Source: Streptomyces longhuiensis (GTDB taxonomy: Bacteria > Actinomycetota > Actinomycetes > Streptomycetales > Streptomycetaceae). From it: a stretch of DNA of 64,000 nt. Made by a program: the position numbers and the translations under genes. Of this stretch, positions 35,093 to 43,700 are shown in pieces (positions within the stretch are counted from its first letter, which is position 1; the number at the start of each line of letters is the position of its first letter). The stretch lies in the NCBI RefSeq assembly GCF_020616555.1, contig NZ_CP085173.1:2542001-2606000 (forward strand), written 5' to 3'. The notes below the pieces were generated by a model. The model searched no databases. It was not told where the DNA came from and saw only the letters and a list, made by a program, of their open reading frames with translations.

Positions 35093-35902
35093 CTAGGCGG
35101 CCGCGCTGAACACGGGGAGGTAGCCGCCGGACTGGCCGGCCGCGGTGGGGTGGTAGGACTCGCCGGGGTCCAGCCAGTTGACGCTGTGCAGCCAGGCGCT
35201 GCCCGAGCAGATCTCGTGACCGGTGAAGGTCGAGGTCACGTTGCCGAACGCGAAGCCGTGGTCGGCGGCCCGCTTGGCGGTGGTGGAGTTGATCAGGTCG
35301 GCCGCGCCGTTGATCGCGGCGCGCTCGGTCTCGGTCAGGCCCGCGATGCAGGAGCCGTTGAGCTGGTAGAAGCGCGGGTAGCCGAGGACGACGACATGGG
35401 CGGCCGGTGCCCTCGCGGTGATCGCGGAGTACACCGAGTCGAGCTGGCCGGGCAGGGTGTTCTGGACGTACGCCTTTGCCTGGTTGACGCGGGCGACACA
35501 GGTCGACTCGGACTGCAGGACGCAGGTGGTCATGACGTCCGCGAAGCCCGCGTCGTTGCCGCCGATCGACAGTGAGACGAGGCCGGTGCCGGGGCCGAGC
35601 GGGCCCAGCTGTCCGGCGAGGACATCACCCGTACGAGCGCCCGAGCAGGCGGTGAAGCTGAAGCTCGAGGGTGAGTGGGCGGCCGCCCAGAGTGCGGGAT
35701 AGGCCTTCGTGCTGCGCTTGCAGGAGCCGCTGGAGCTGTCGTAGCTGCCGGCACCCACGCCGGACGAGTACGAGTCGCCGAGGGCCACATAGCCCGTGGC
35801 CGCCGCCTGTTCGGATGCCTGGGCCGCTGTCGCTCCGGTGAGGGCGACGCCGACCGCGAAGAGGATTGAGGTCACGTACGCCGTAATTCGGAAACGTCTC
35901 AT
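35093..35902 (-). CDS. Secreted SGNH/GDSL-family esterase or lipase
   Basis: This 269-residue enzyme has a Sec-type signal peptide (1-30, ending AAQAS). The SGNH blocks are in order: block I VALGDSYSSGVGAG with nucleophile Ser44, block II with SGARTGDVL, block III SLSIGGNDAGFADV (Gly, Asn), and block V DPGESYHPTAAGQ with catalytic His251. Five or more Cys residues suggest three disulfides, as in Streptomyces GDSL lipases. It hydrolyses acyl esters outside the cell; lipid or acetylated polysaccharide substrates are possible. GGAGG precedes ATG 35902. It is convergent with the kinase gene, which ends 31 bases away. Confidence 0.93.
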   Translation of the reverse strand: MRRFRITAYVTSILFAVGVALTGATAAQASEQAAATGYVALGDSYSSGVGAGSYDSSSGSCKRSTKAYPALWAAAHSPSSFSFTACSGARTGDVLAGQLGPLGPGTGLVSLSIGGNDAGFADVMTTCVLQSESTCVARVNQAKAYVQNTLPGQLDSVYSAITARAPAAHVVVLGYPRFYQLNGSCIAGLTETERAAINGAADLINSTTAKRAADHGFAFGNVTSTFTGHEICSGSAWLHSVNWLDPGESYHPTAAGQSGGYLPVFSAAA

Positions 35903-36247
35903 GAAAACCTCCGTTAGCAGGATCTCTGCCACAACTGTGGTAGCACGCCCCACAGTTCACGGGAAGTGTCCATGTCAACCTTTTCCCGTACGCCTCACGA
36001 GAGTTCGCCCGACGTTCGATTACAGGTACATGTCAGGCCTATGACATACCCTCAACTTCCTTGCGCTACGCCCGTAGACCGGCCAATCCCAACCGCACCT
36101 GCATGAGCGTGAGTTGCCCCGTGGCACACCAGGCCTCCAGGGAACGTGCGTAGGACATCTGCACGCTCCCTCCGCACCTTGACTGGGGCCCGGGGACTGC
36201 GCGACATTGAAGCCCGGCATCCGGCGCTTCGGGGGGCAAAGTCGCCA
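35903..36247. other. Intergenic regulatory region between the GDSL esterase and EPS-like genes
   Basis: These 345 bases hold two divergent promoters and no gene. Near the esterase start, CCACA-AC-TGTGG (35929-35940) is an inverted repeat. At 36030-36047, ATGTCA-GGCCTA-TGACAT is a perfect 6-bp inverted repeat. Toward the right, TTGACT (36179-36184) and GACATT (36203-36208) with an 18-base spacer resemble a housekeeping promoter for the gene at 36248. Confidence 0.45.
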
Positions 36248-36682
36248 ATGCAGACCATCGGCATCAAGCCACCGTCATCAGACAGAGCACCGTCACCTGC
36301 GCAGTGGGGACGCAGCAGGGACGTATCGCCCCTGGCGGCAGGGGCGGCCGCCGCCGTCGCGGGGGTCGGCGCGGTACTGGCGCTCGCGGACATCTCGTCG
36401 CCGCTGCGCGGCCCGTTGACGCTCTTCTTCCTGCTCGCGGCGCCGGGCGCCGCGATCGGTGCGGCGCTGCGCGGACTCGATCCGTGGGGCCGCTGGATCT
36501 CCGCCGTCGCGGGAGCGGTCGCGCTCGACCTGCTCGTGGCCGAGGCCATGCTCGCCACGCACCGCTGGTCGGTGACCGGCGGGGTCGTCACGATCGCGGT
36601 GATCAGCGTCGTCGGCCTGCTCGCACCCATGGTCCCCGCGCGGCGGCTGCTCGGCCGCGCACCGGGAAGGCGGGACTCCTGA
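36248..36682 (+). CDS. Small multi-pass membrane protein
   Basis: This protein of about 144 residues has four hydrophobic segments (VSPLAAGAAAAVAGVGAVLAL, LTLFFLLAAPGAAIGAAL, ISAVAGAVALDLLVAEAML and VVTIAVISVVGLLAPMV) and a short basic tail. No enzymatic motif is visible. Its stop is one base before the GTG of the GNAT gene, so the two are co-transcribed and probably work together in envelope or exopolysaccharide synthesis (inference). ATG 36248 gives a sensible length; the frame is open upstream to 36146 without a better start. Confidence 0.75.
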   Translation: MQTIGIKPPSSDRAPSPAQWGRSRDVSPLAAGAAAAVAGVGAVLALADISSPLRGPLTLFFLLAAPGAAIGAALRGLDPWGRWISAVAGAVALDLLVAEAMLATHRWSVTGGVVTIAVISVVGLLAPMVPARRLLGRAPGRRDS

Positions 36683-36683
36683 A

Positions 36684-37778
36684 GTGGACATCACCCTGCA
36701 CCGGCCCGGTGAGCTGACCGCCGCCGACCGGGCCGCCTGGACCGCCATGCAGTCCAAGGCGCATCTGCACGGCACGCCCGAGCTGGCGAACCCTTTCCTC
36801 TCCCCCGAGTTCACCCTGGCGATGGGCCGCTGCCGGCGCGGGGTGCGGATCGCCGTCGTGCGCGAGGAGGGCGAACCCGCGGCGTTCTTCCCGTTCCAGA
36901 GATCTTTGACCGGCGTCGGCAGAGCCGTCGGCCTCGGCGTCTCCGACAGCCAGGGCCTGGTGCACAGACCCGGCTTCGAGTGGAACGCCCGTGACCTGCT
37001 GCGGGCCTGCGGACTCTCGGTGTGGGAGTTCGACCACCTGGCGGGAGGCCAGGAGCCGTTCGAGGCGGAGGCCTCCGGCAGCTTCCCTTCCCCGGTCATG
37101 GACGTCGACCAGGGGTACGAGACGTATCTGCGCCAACTGCGGGAGCGGTCGCCCAAGTTCACCAGGACGACGCTGGCCAAGGACCGCAAGCTGGGCCGGG
37201 ACGCCGGCAAGGTGCGCTACGTGCACGACGAGCGCGACCCGCGGGCCCTGGCGACGCTGATGGAGTGGAAGTCGGCCCAGTACCGCAGGACCGGCCGCAG
37301 CGACCGCTTCTCGCACGCCTGGATCACCCGCCTCGTGCAGCAGCTCTTCCACACCTCTTCGGAGCCGTTCGCCGGGATCCTGTCGGTCCTGTACGCGGGC
37401 GGGCAGCCGGTCGCCGCGCATTTCGGGCTCCGCTCGGAGCGCGTGCTCGCCTGCTGGTTCCCGGCCTACGACCCGGCGTTCGCGAAGTTCTCGCCCGGGC
37501 TGATCCTGCATCTGCGCATGGCCGAGGCGGCCGCCGCCGACGGCATCGCCTATCTGGATCTCGGCCGCGGCCAGAAGGAATACAAGGACTCCCTCAAGAC
37601 ACGGGAACTGACCGTGCACGAGGGTTGGGTGACGCGCCGTCATCCGGTCGCTCTCGGACACCGGGCGCGGCGCGCTCCGGTCCGGGCGCTGCGTAACACC
37701 GTGCTGTCCCGGCCCGAGTTCTTCGAGCCGGCCGACAAACTCCTGAGACGGATGGGGAAAATCCGTTCGGGGAGTTGA
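36684..37778 (+). CDS. BioF2-like GNAT acyltransferase (CelD/BcsL type)
   Basis: This 364-residue protein carries a double-GNAT BioF2-like fold (Acetyltransf_6). Visible landmarks are LSPEFTLAMGRCRRGVRIAVVRE, YLRQLRERSPKFTRTTLAKDRKLGR, FAGILSVLYAGGQPVAAHFGLRS and YLDLGRGQKEYKDSLKTRE. The last resembles the conserved region of proteins that acylate sugars during cellulose and exopolysaccharide synthesis. Start GTG 36684 directly follows the stop of the membrane protein gene. Context with glycosyltransferases, a deacetylase and a flippase supports a role in modifying an exported glycan. An FemAB-like aminoacyl transferase is the alternative reading. Confidence 0.85.
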   Translation: MDITLHRPGELTAADRAAWTAMQSKAHLHGTPELANPFLSPEFTLAMGRCRRGVRIAVVREEGEPAAFFPFQRSLTGVGRAVGLGVSDSQGLVHRPGFEWNARDLLRACGLSVWEFDHLAGGQEPFEAEASGSFPSPVMDVDQGYETYLRQLRERSPKFTRTTLAKDRKLGRDAGKVRYVHDERDPRALATLMEWKSAQYRRTGRSDRFSHAWITRLVQQLFHTSSEPFAGILSVLYAGGQPVAAHFGLRSERVLACWFPAYDPAFAKFSPGLILHLRMAEAAAADGIAYLDLGRGQKEYKDSLKTRELTVHEGWVTRRHPVALGHRARRAPVRALRNTVLSRPEFFEPADKLLRRMGKIRSGS

Positions 37779-38127
37779 GGGCGAAAGTCAGGCAAAGGTC
37801 AAAACAACAGGAAAGTGAGGCCTGGGTACAGGTCTTGCCATACGGTCTCAACCATCAATACCGTCATACATCCACCCGCATCGGACCATCAACGCAATAG
37901 CGATCAAGGGGAGGGCTCGAGATCGCGATGGTCGGGCGCGGGGCGCGGTAGGGGGGTGCCGTGCTCGGTGACCGCAATTCAGCCGAGTCGCGTGCCGCGT
38001 GGCCGATTTAGTCGATCGGTCTATTTTGCCAGCTCACACGGCCTGCACAGAGCTCCATTCGTCATGGCCGTAAGTGAGAACCCCCCTTTCGAACCGGACA
38101 GACCACCGGACGAGAGGGACCAGACTC
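37779..38127 (+). other. Intergenic leader before the glycosyltransferase operon
   Basis: These 349 bases are less GC-rich than their neighbours (e.g. AAAGTCAGGCAAAGG, CAATACCGTCATACAT), as expected for a promoter and long 5' leader of the genes from 38128. Weak inverted repeats occur around CCGAT/ATCGG near 38000-38020. No convincing small ORF was found. Confidence 0.4.
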
Positions 38128-38928
38128 ATGAGTTCTTTTGTGCGTCCTGCGATAGCCAGCCAGTACAGGGCGATCTCGACCCATCTCGCGATTGCGCCGC
38201 CGGTGAGCGTCGTGATCCCCGCCATGAATGAGGCGGAAAATCTTCCGTACGTCTTCAAGACCCTTCCCGACTGGATCCACGAAGTGGTTCTCGTCGACGG
38301 CAATTCCACCGACAACACGGTGGAAGTGGCCCGCGAACTGTGGCCCGACGTGGTCGTCGTCCCGCAGCGTGGCAAGGGCAAGGGCGACGCCCTGATCACG
38401 GGCTTCGAGGCGTGCACCGGGGACATCATCGTGATGGTCGACGCGGACGGTTCCGCGGACGGCCAGGAGATCGTCTCCTACGTCTCCGCCCTGGTCTCGG
38501 GCGCCGACTTCGCCAAAGGCTCCCGCTTCGCCAACGGCGGCGGCACCGACGACATGACGCCGATCCGCAAGCTCGGCAACTGGGCGCTGTGCACGGTCGT
38601 CAACAAGAAGTTCGGCGCCCGCTACACCGACCTGTGCTACGGCTACAACGCGTTCTGGAGGCACTGCCTGGACCAGATCGACCTCGACTGCACCGGCTTC
38701 GAGGTCGAGACCCTGATGAACATCCGGGTCGTCAAGGCCGGCCTCAAGGTCCAGGAGATCCCGAGCCACGAATACCTGCGGATCCACGGCGCGAGCAACC
38801 TGCGGGCCGTGCGGGACGGGCTCCGGGTCCTCAAGGTGATCGTCAAGGAGCGCTCGACCCGGCGCGCCCAGCGACGCCGCCGGACGCAGGCGGCCATGCT
38901 CAACACGGGCCGGGGAGAGGTGTCTTGA
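38128..38928 (+). CDS. GT2 glycosyltransferase, polyprenyl-phosphate-sugar synthase type
   Basis: This 266-residue GT-A enzyme has the GT2 opening VSVVIPAMNEAENLPYVF, nucleotide-sugar segment VVLVDGNSTDNTVEVA, the DxD metal site in IVMVDADGSAD and an acceptor region ending HGASNLRAVRDGLRVLK. This arrangement, without membrane helices, resembles dolichyl/polyprenyl-phosphate mannose or glucose synthases, which would supply a lipid-linked sugar to membrane glycosyltransferases. ATG 38128 follows GAGAGGGA; upstream in-frame ATGs lack ribosome sites. It is the first gene of a four-gene operon with start-stop overlaps. Confidence 0.9.
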   Translation: MSSFVRPAIASQYRAISTHLAIAPPVSVVIPAMNEAENLPYVFKTLPDWIHEVVLVDGNSTDNTVEVARELWPDVVVVPQRGKGKGDALITGFEACTGDIIVMVDADGSADGQEIVSYVSALVSGADFAKGSRFANGGGTDDMTPIRKLGNWALCTVVNKKFGARYTDLCYGYNAFWRHCLDQIDLDCTGFEVETLMNIRVVKAGLKVQEIPSHEYLRIHGASNLRAVRDGLRVLKVIVKERSTRRAQRRRRTQAAMLNTGRGEVS

Positions 38929-39938
38929 GCGCTCACGGCCCGCACGGCGGCGTGTCCGTCGTGATCTGCGTCTACACCGAGGACCGCTGGGAGGACATCC
39001 TCGCGGCGGTCTCCTCGGTGCGGGCGCAGTCGCTGCCGGCGCTCGAGACGCTGCTGGTGGTCGACCACAACCCGGCTCTCCTGGAGCGTCTCGGCAAGGA
39101 GTTCAAGGAGTCCGAAGACGTCCGCGTGCTCGCCAACGCGGGCCCCCGCGGCCTGTCCGCAGGACGCAACACGGGCATCGCCGTCTCGCGCGGCGGGATC
39201 ATCGCGTTCCTCGACGACGACGCGGTCGCGGAGCGGGACTGGCTGCGTCACTTCACCGCCGGTTACGACGATCCCCTGGTCATGGCGGTGGGCGGCCGCA
39301 CGGAACCCGTCTGGTCCTCGGGCCGCCGCCCCGCGTGGTTCCCCGAGGAGTTCGACTGGGTCGTCGGCTGTACGTACAAGGGGCTGCCGCGCGGGAAGGT
39401 GCGGGTGCGCAATGTGCTCGGCGGCAACGCCTCCTTCCGGCGGTCCGCGTTCGACGCGGCGGGCGGCTTCGCGACGGGCATCGGCCGCGACGGCGACAAG
39501 CGGCCGCTGGGCTGTGAGGAGACGGAGCTGTGCATCCGGCTCACCCGCGCCAGACCGGACGCGGTGCTCCTGATCGACGACCGCGCGGTGATCCACCACC
39601 GGGTCCCCGCGGGCCGCGAGCGCTTCGCCTACTTCCGCACCCGGGCCTACGCGGAGGGGCTTTCCAAGGCGCTGGTCGCGCAGAGCGTGGGAGCGGACAA
39701 GGGCCTCGAGTCCGAGCGGCGCTACGCCACGCGGGTCCTGCCGGCCGGAGTGGCGCGCGGGGTACGGGACTTCGTCCTCGCGCGGCCGGGGGGCGCGGGG
39801 CGGGCCGGGGCGATCGTGGCCGGAGTCCTCACGACGGCCGGCGGGTACGCGCTCGGCAGTTTCCGGGCGCGCAGGACGGGCGCGACGTTCTCGGTCGTGG
39901 AGATCGGGGCCGCCGAGGGGGGTGGTGGGCCGTCATGA
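38925..39938 (+). CDS. GT2 family glycosyltransferase
   Basis: This 337-residue inverting GT2 enzyme shows VSVVICVYTEDRWEDILAAV, GLSAGRNTGIAVSRGGIIAFLDDDA (DxD-like), GGNASFRRSAFDAAGGF and CEETELCIRL (acidic catalytic base region). A C-terminal hydrophobic stretch (AGAIVAGVLTTAGGYALGSF) may tether it to the membrane. The start is the TTG at 38925, overlapping the previous TGA as TTGA, with GGGGAGAGG just upstream; no ATG or GTG in frame fits. It probably extends an exopolysaccharide or glycoconjugate. Confidence 0.9.
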   Translation: MSAHGPHGGVSVVICVYTEDRWEDILAAVSSVRAQSLPALETLLVVDHNPALLERLGKEFKESEDVRVLANAGPRGLSAGRNTGIAVSRGGIIAFLDDDAVAERDWLRHFTAGYDDPLVMAVGGRTEPVWSSGRRPAWFPEEFDWVVGCTYKGLPRGKVRVRNVLGGNASFRRSAFDAAGGFATGIGRDGDKRPLGCEETELCIRLTRARPDAVLLIDDRAVIHHRVPAGRERFAYFRTRAYAEGLSKALVAQSVGADKGLESERRYATRVLPAGVARGVRDFVLARPGGAGRAGAIVAGVLTTAGGYALGSFRARRTGATFSVVEIGAAEGGGGPS

Positions 39939-40735
39939 GTACGCCCGTGCCCATCCTCATGTACCACTCGGTGGCGCGTGAGCCGAACGACGCGACGCGT
40001 GAGCTGTCGGTGACGCCCGAGGCGTTCGCCGAACAGCTCGCGGCCGTCGCCGATCTCGGCCTCACTCCCCTGACGACCGCCGAGCTCGCCGCGATCTGGC
40101 GCTCACCGGGGCGCGCCCTGCCCGAGCGGCCCGTCCTCATCACCTTCGACGACGGCTACGAGGGCGTGCACCGCCACGCGCTCCCCGTCCTCGCCAAGCA
40201 CGGCTTCCGGTCGACGCTGTTCGTGTCGACGGGCTGGCTGCGCGGGGCGTACGACACCGGGGGCGGGCTCGACACGATGCTCGGCTGGGACGAGGTACGC
40301 GCGCTCGCCGGTGCCGGGACGGAGATCGGCGGGCACAGCCACACGCATCCGCAGCTCGACCAGCTCGACGACGACGCGCTCGGGTTCGAGCTGCTGCGCT
40401 GCAGGGAGATCGTCGCCGACGAACTCGGCGCGGTGCCGAAGTCGTTCGCGTATCCGTACGGCTACTCCAGCCGGCGGGTGCGCGCCGCCGTACGGAGGGC
40501 CGGGTTCGCCCAGTCCCTGGCGGTCGGCAACGGCCTGGCCCGGCGGCGGCAGGGCCCGTACGCCCTCCAGCGCGTCACCGTGCGCCGCGCGACCGGCATC
40601 GAGGAGTTCACACGGCTCGTGGAGGGCCGCGCGATCGCCCGCAATTTCGCGAGGGACCGTGCCCTCACCAAGGGGTACGCCCTCGTCCGCAGAGCCCGAC
40701 AGGTCCGCCGGAAGGCAATCCGAACCCGTGTCTGA
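39935..40735 (+). CDS. NodB-type polysaccharide deacetylase
   Basis: This 266-residue CE4-like deacetylase removes N- or O-acetyl groups from a polysaccharide. Motif 1 is LITFDDGYEG (catalytic and metal Asp), motif 2 is GGHSHTHPQLDQL (metal His pair) and motif 3 is SFAYPYGYSSRRV. The N-terminal ILMYHSVA is typical of family members in polysaccharide clusters. There is no signal peptide, so it may act in the cytoplasm on lipid-linked intermediates or be exported otherwise. It overlaps the previous gene by ATGA and the next by eight bases. Confidence 0.92.
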   Translation: MSTPVPILMYHSVAREPNDATRELSVTPEAFAEQLAAVADLGLTPLTTAELAAIWRSPGRALPERPVLITFDDGYEGVHRHALPVLAKHGFRSTLFVSTGWLRGAYDTGGGLDTMLGWDEVRALAGAGTEIGGHSHTHPQLDQLDDDALGFELLRCREIVADELGAVPKSFAYPYGYSSRRVRAAVRRAGFAQSLAVGNGLARRRQGPYALQRVTVRRATGIEEFTRLVEGRAIARNFARDRALTKGYALVRRARQVRRKAIRTRV

Positions 40736-43700
40736 CACGACCACCGCCCAGGCCGCCACGACCACACCGACGACCGAACCCCAGCAGCCGGCCGGCCGCA
40801 AACTGCGGCTGCCCGGCATGGGCAAGGGCGGCAAGGGCAACAAGGGACCCATGGGGTCGGGGGGCGGGAACCAGCTGTTCCGCAACGCCTATGCCCTGAT
40901 GCTCAACACCGGCATCTCCGGGGTGCTCGGCGTCGGCTTCTGGCTCGCCGCCGCCCGCTACTACTCGGCGGACTCGGTGGGCCAGGGCTCGGCGGCCATC
41001 GCGGCGATGAAGTTCCTCGCGGGGCTGACCGCGGTGACTCTGACGGGCGCGCTGGCCCGCTTCATCCCGATCGCGGGACGGCGCACCGGCAGCTTCATCT
41101 TCCGTACGTACGCGGGGAGTTCGCTCGCCGTCGCGTGCGCGGCGCTGGTCTTCCTGCTGACGCTGGACGTCTGGGGGCCGTCGTACCGGTTCCTGCACGG
41201 TCCGGTCAACGGGCTCGGGTTCATCGCCGCCGTGGTCGCCTGGTCGCTGCTCACGCTCCAGGACGGCGTGCTGACCGGGCTGCGCAGCGCGCTGTGGGTG
41301 CCGGTCGGCAACACCGTCTTCTCCACGGTCAAGCTGGGCCTGCTCATCGCGTTCGCCGTGGCGATCCCCACGACCGGCGTGTTCGTGTCGTGGGTCGTGG
41401 CCATCGCGACGTCCGTGATCCCGCTGGGCTGGCTGGTGTTCCGGCGCCTGGTGCCGCGGCACGTGGAGCTCACGGCGCACCGCACGAACCCGCCGACGCT
41501 GCGCGAGGTGGGCCGCTTCCTGGCGGGCGACTACACGGGCTCCCTGTTCTCGCTCGCCGTCGTCTATCTCGTCCCGGTCCTGATCGCCTCACAGGTCAGC
41601 TCCGCCGACAACGCGTACTTCTACATCACCACCACCATCGGCGGCACCGTCAACCTGCTCGCCATCAACATGGGCGCCTCACTGACGGTGGAGGGCTCGC
41701 ACGACCCCGCGCAGCTCGCGGCGAACACCCGGGCCGCGCTGCGCCGGATGGCGCGGATCATGCTGCCGATCTGCGGGCTGCTGTTCCTCGCGGCGCCGCT
41801 GGTCCTGCACGTCTTCGGCGACGACTACGCGCACGCGGCGACGCCGCTGCTGCGCTGGTTCGCGGTCGGCGCGGCCCTGCGCGTGGTCATGGAGACGTAC
41901 TTCGCGGTGCTGCGCGCGCAGAGCCGTACGGCCGGACTCGCCTGGCTGCAGGGCCTGTTGTGTGTCCTGGTCCTCGGTCTGACGCTGCTCCTCCTGCCCC
42001 GGATGGGCCTGACGGGCGCGGGCGTCGCGGAGATCTCCAGCCTGGCCGTGATCGTGGCGCTCGCCGCGCCGAAGCTGTACCGGATCGTGCGGACCGCTCC
42101 CCCGGCGCCGGTCGTCGTGGGGGCCCCGGACGGCGATCTGGCCGACCTCGGCACCCCGGACGTGACCACGGGGGCCAAGCGGCAGGGTCCCGGGCAGGCG
42201 CTGCGCGGCACGCTCGACTCCGACACACTGCACCTCGCGGTGCAGCTCAATCTGGACCATCAGGAGCGGCGCCCCGACGTGCGGCCGGGGCCCGCGACAC
42301 CCGCGCACGGGACGCCGGCGGCGGGGGGCGGGGAGGACGACATGGGGCACCGGCCGACCTGGGCACTGAAGTCCCCACCGCCACCGGCGCCGAGACCGCC
42401 CGCCGAGCCGGACCCGAACCCGGAGCCGGAGCCGGACTCTGCCTCTGCCTCTGCCTCTGCCTCTGCCACATCCGAGACTTCTGCCACGTCGGAGGCTTCT
42501 GACGCCTCAGCCATCGGTGGCACCTCAGGCATCGCCGGGGCCTCGGGCATCGATGGCAGCTCTGACACGTCGGGCACCTTTGACACCGCGGTTCTCGCCC
42601 CGCCCGCCACGCCCGCGCCCGAACCCCGGACCCTTCGGGACCGGCTCGCGCCGCTGAGCCCGCGCGTCGTCGTCCTGGCGCTCCTGCTCGTCGCCGCGCT
42701 CGGGCTGTACTGGGGACCCGTACTGGGCCTGGGCGACGGCGATCTCGACGCGATGGACGGACTCGGGCTCATCTCGGTGCTGCCGCCCGCGACCCTGCTC
42801 GGCGCGGCACTCCTGATCGTGGTGTTCGCGTCCCTCCTGTGGCTCGAACGCCCGCACAAATGGCTGCTGTTGCTGACGCTGCTCGCCACGGTCGCCTCGC
42901 TGCACGCCCTGCCCGCCGTGATCGAGGCCGAGCCGCGGTTCGCGACGGCATGGCAGCACCTGGGCTTCATGGAGTACATCGACAGGACCGGCTCGGCGGT
43001 GCCCGACCTGGACGCGCGCTGGAGCTGGCCGGGGTTCTTCGCCGCCGCGACGTTCGTCGCCAAGGCGTGCGGTGTCACGGACATGACCGAGGTCATCCGC
43101 TGGTGGCCGCTCGCCATGCAACTGCTCTACCTGGCGCCCATGTTCCTGCTGACGCGCTCGATGCGGGCGAGCTGGCGCGCCCGGTGGACCGGGCTGTGGA
43201 TCTTCGTGCTCAGCGGCTGGGTCGGCCAGGACTACTTCTCCCCGCAGGGCTTCACGTACCTCCTCTACCTGGCCTTCGTCGCCATCCTGCTGGTGTGGTT
43301 CCGGGCGCCTCGGGTGCTGTGGACCAAGCGGCGGCCCGGCGAGCTGGAGGTCGAGCCCACCGACCGGCGGCAGCGGGCGGTGCTGCTGCTCGTCCTGATC
43401 GGCCTGTTCGCGGCGACGGTCCCGGCTCATCAACTCACCCCGTTCGTGATGCTCGGGGTCCTCGCGGTCCTGGTGCTCGTGGGCCGCTCCGAGCTGCGCG
43501 GCCTGCCGATCCTGTTCGCGGTCCTGGTCGCCGTCTGGGTCTCGTTCCTCGCGGAGCCGTACTGGTCGGGCCACTTCGACGAGTTGTTCGGCGGGCTCGG
43601 TGGCGTCGGCGGCAATGTGTCGTCGTCGGTCTCCGGGCGTATCCAGGGCGGCAGTTCGGCCCACAAACTCGTCCTCTACGCGCGCGTGCTGCTCGCCGGC

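Noticed and set aside
36052..37661. Leftward frames opposite the membrane protein and GNAT genes
   Set aside because: They lack domains and have shadow-type composition, whereas the rightward frames have membrane segments and BioF2 motifs.
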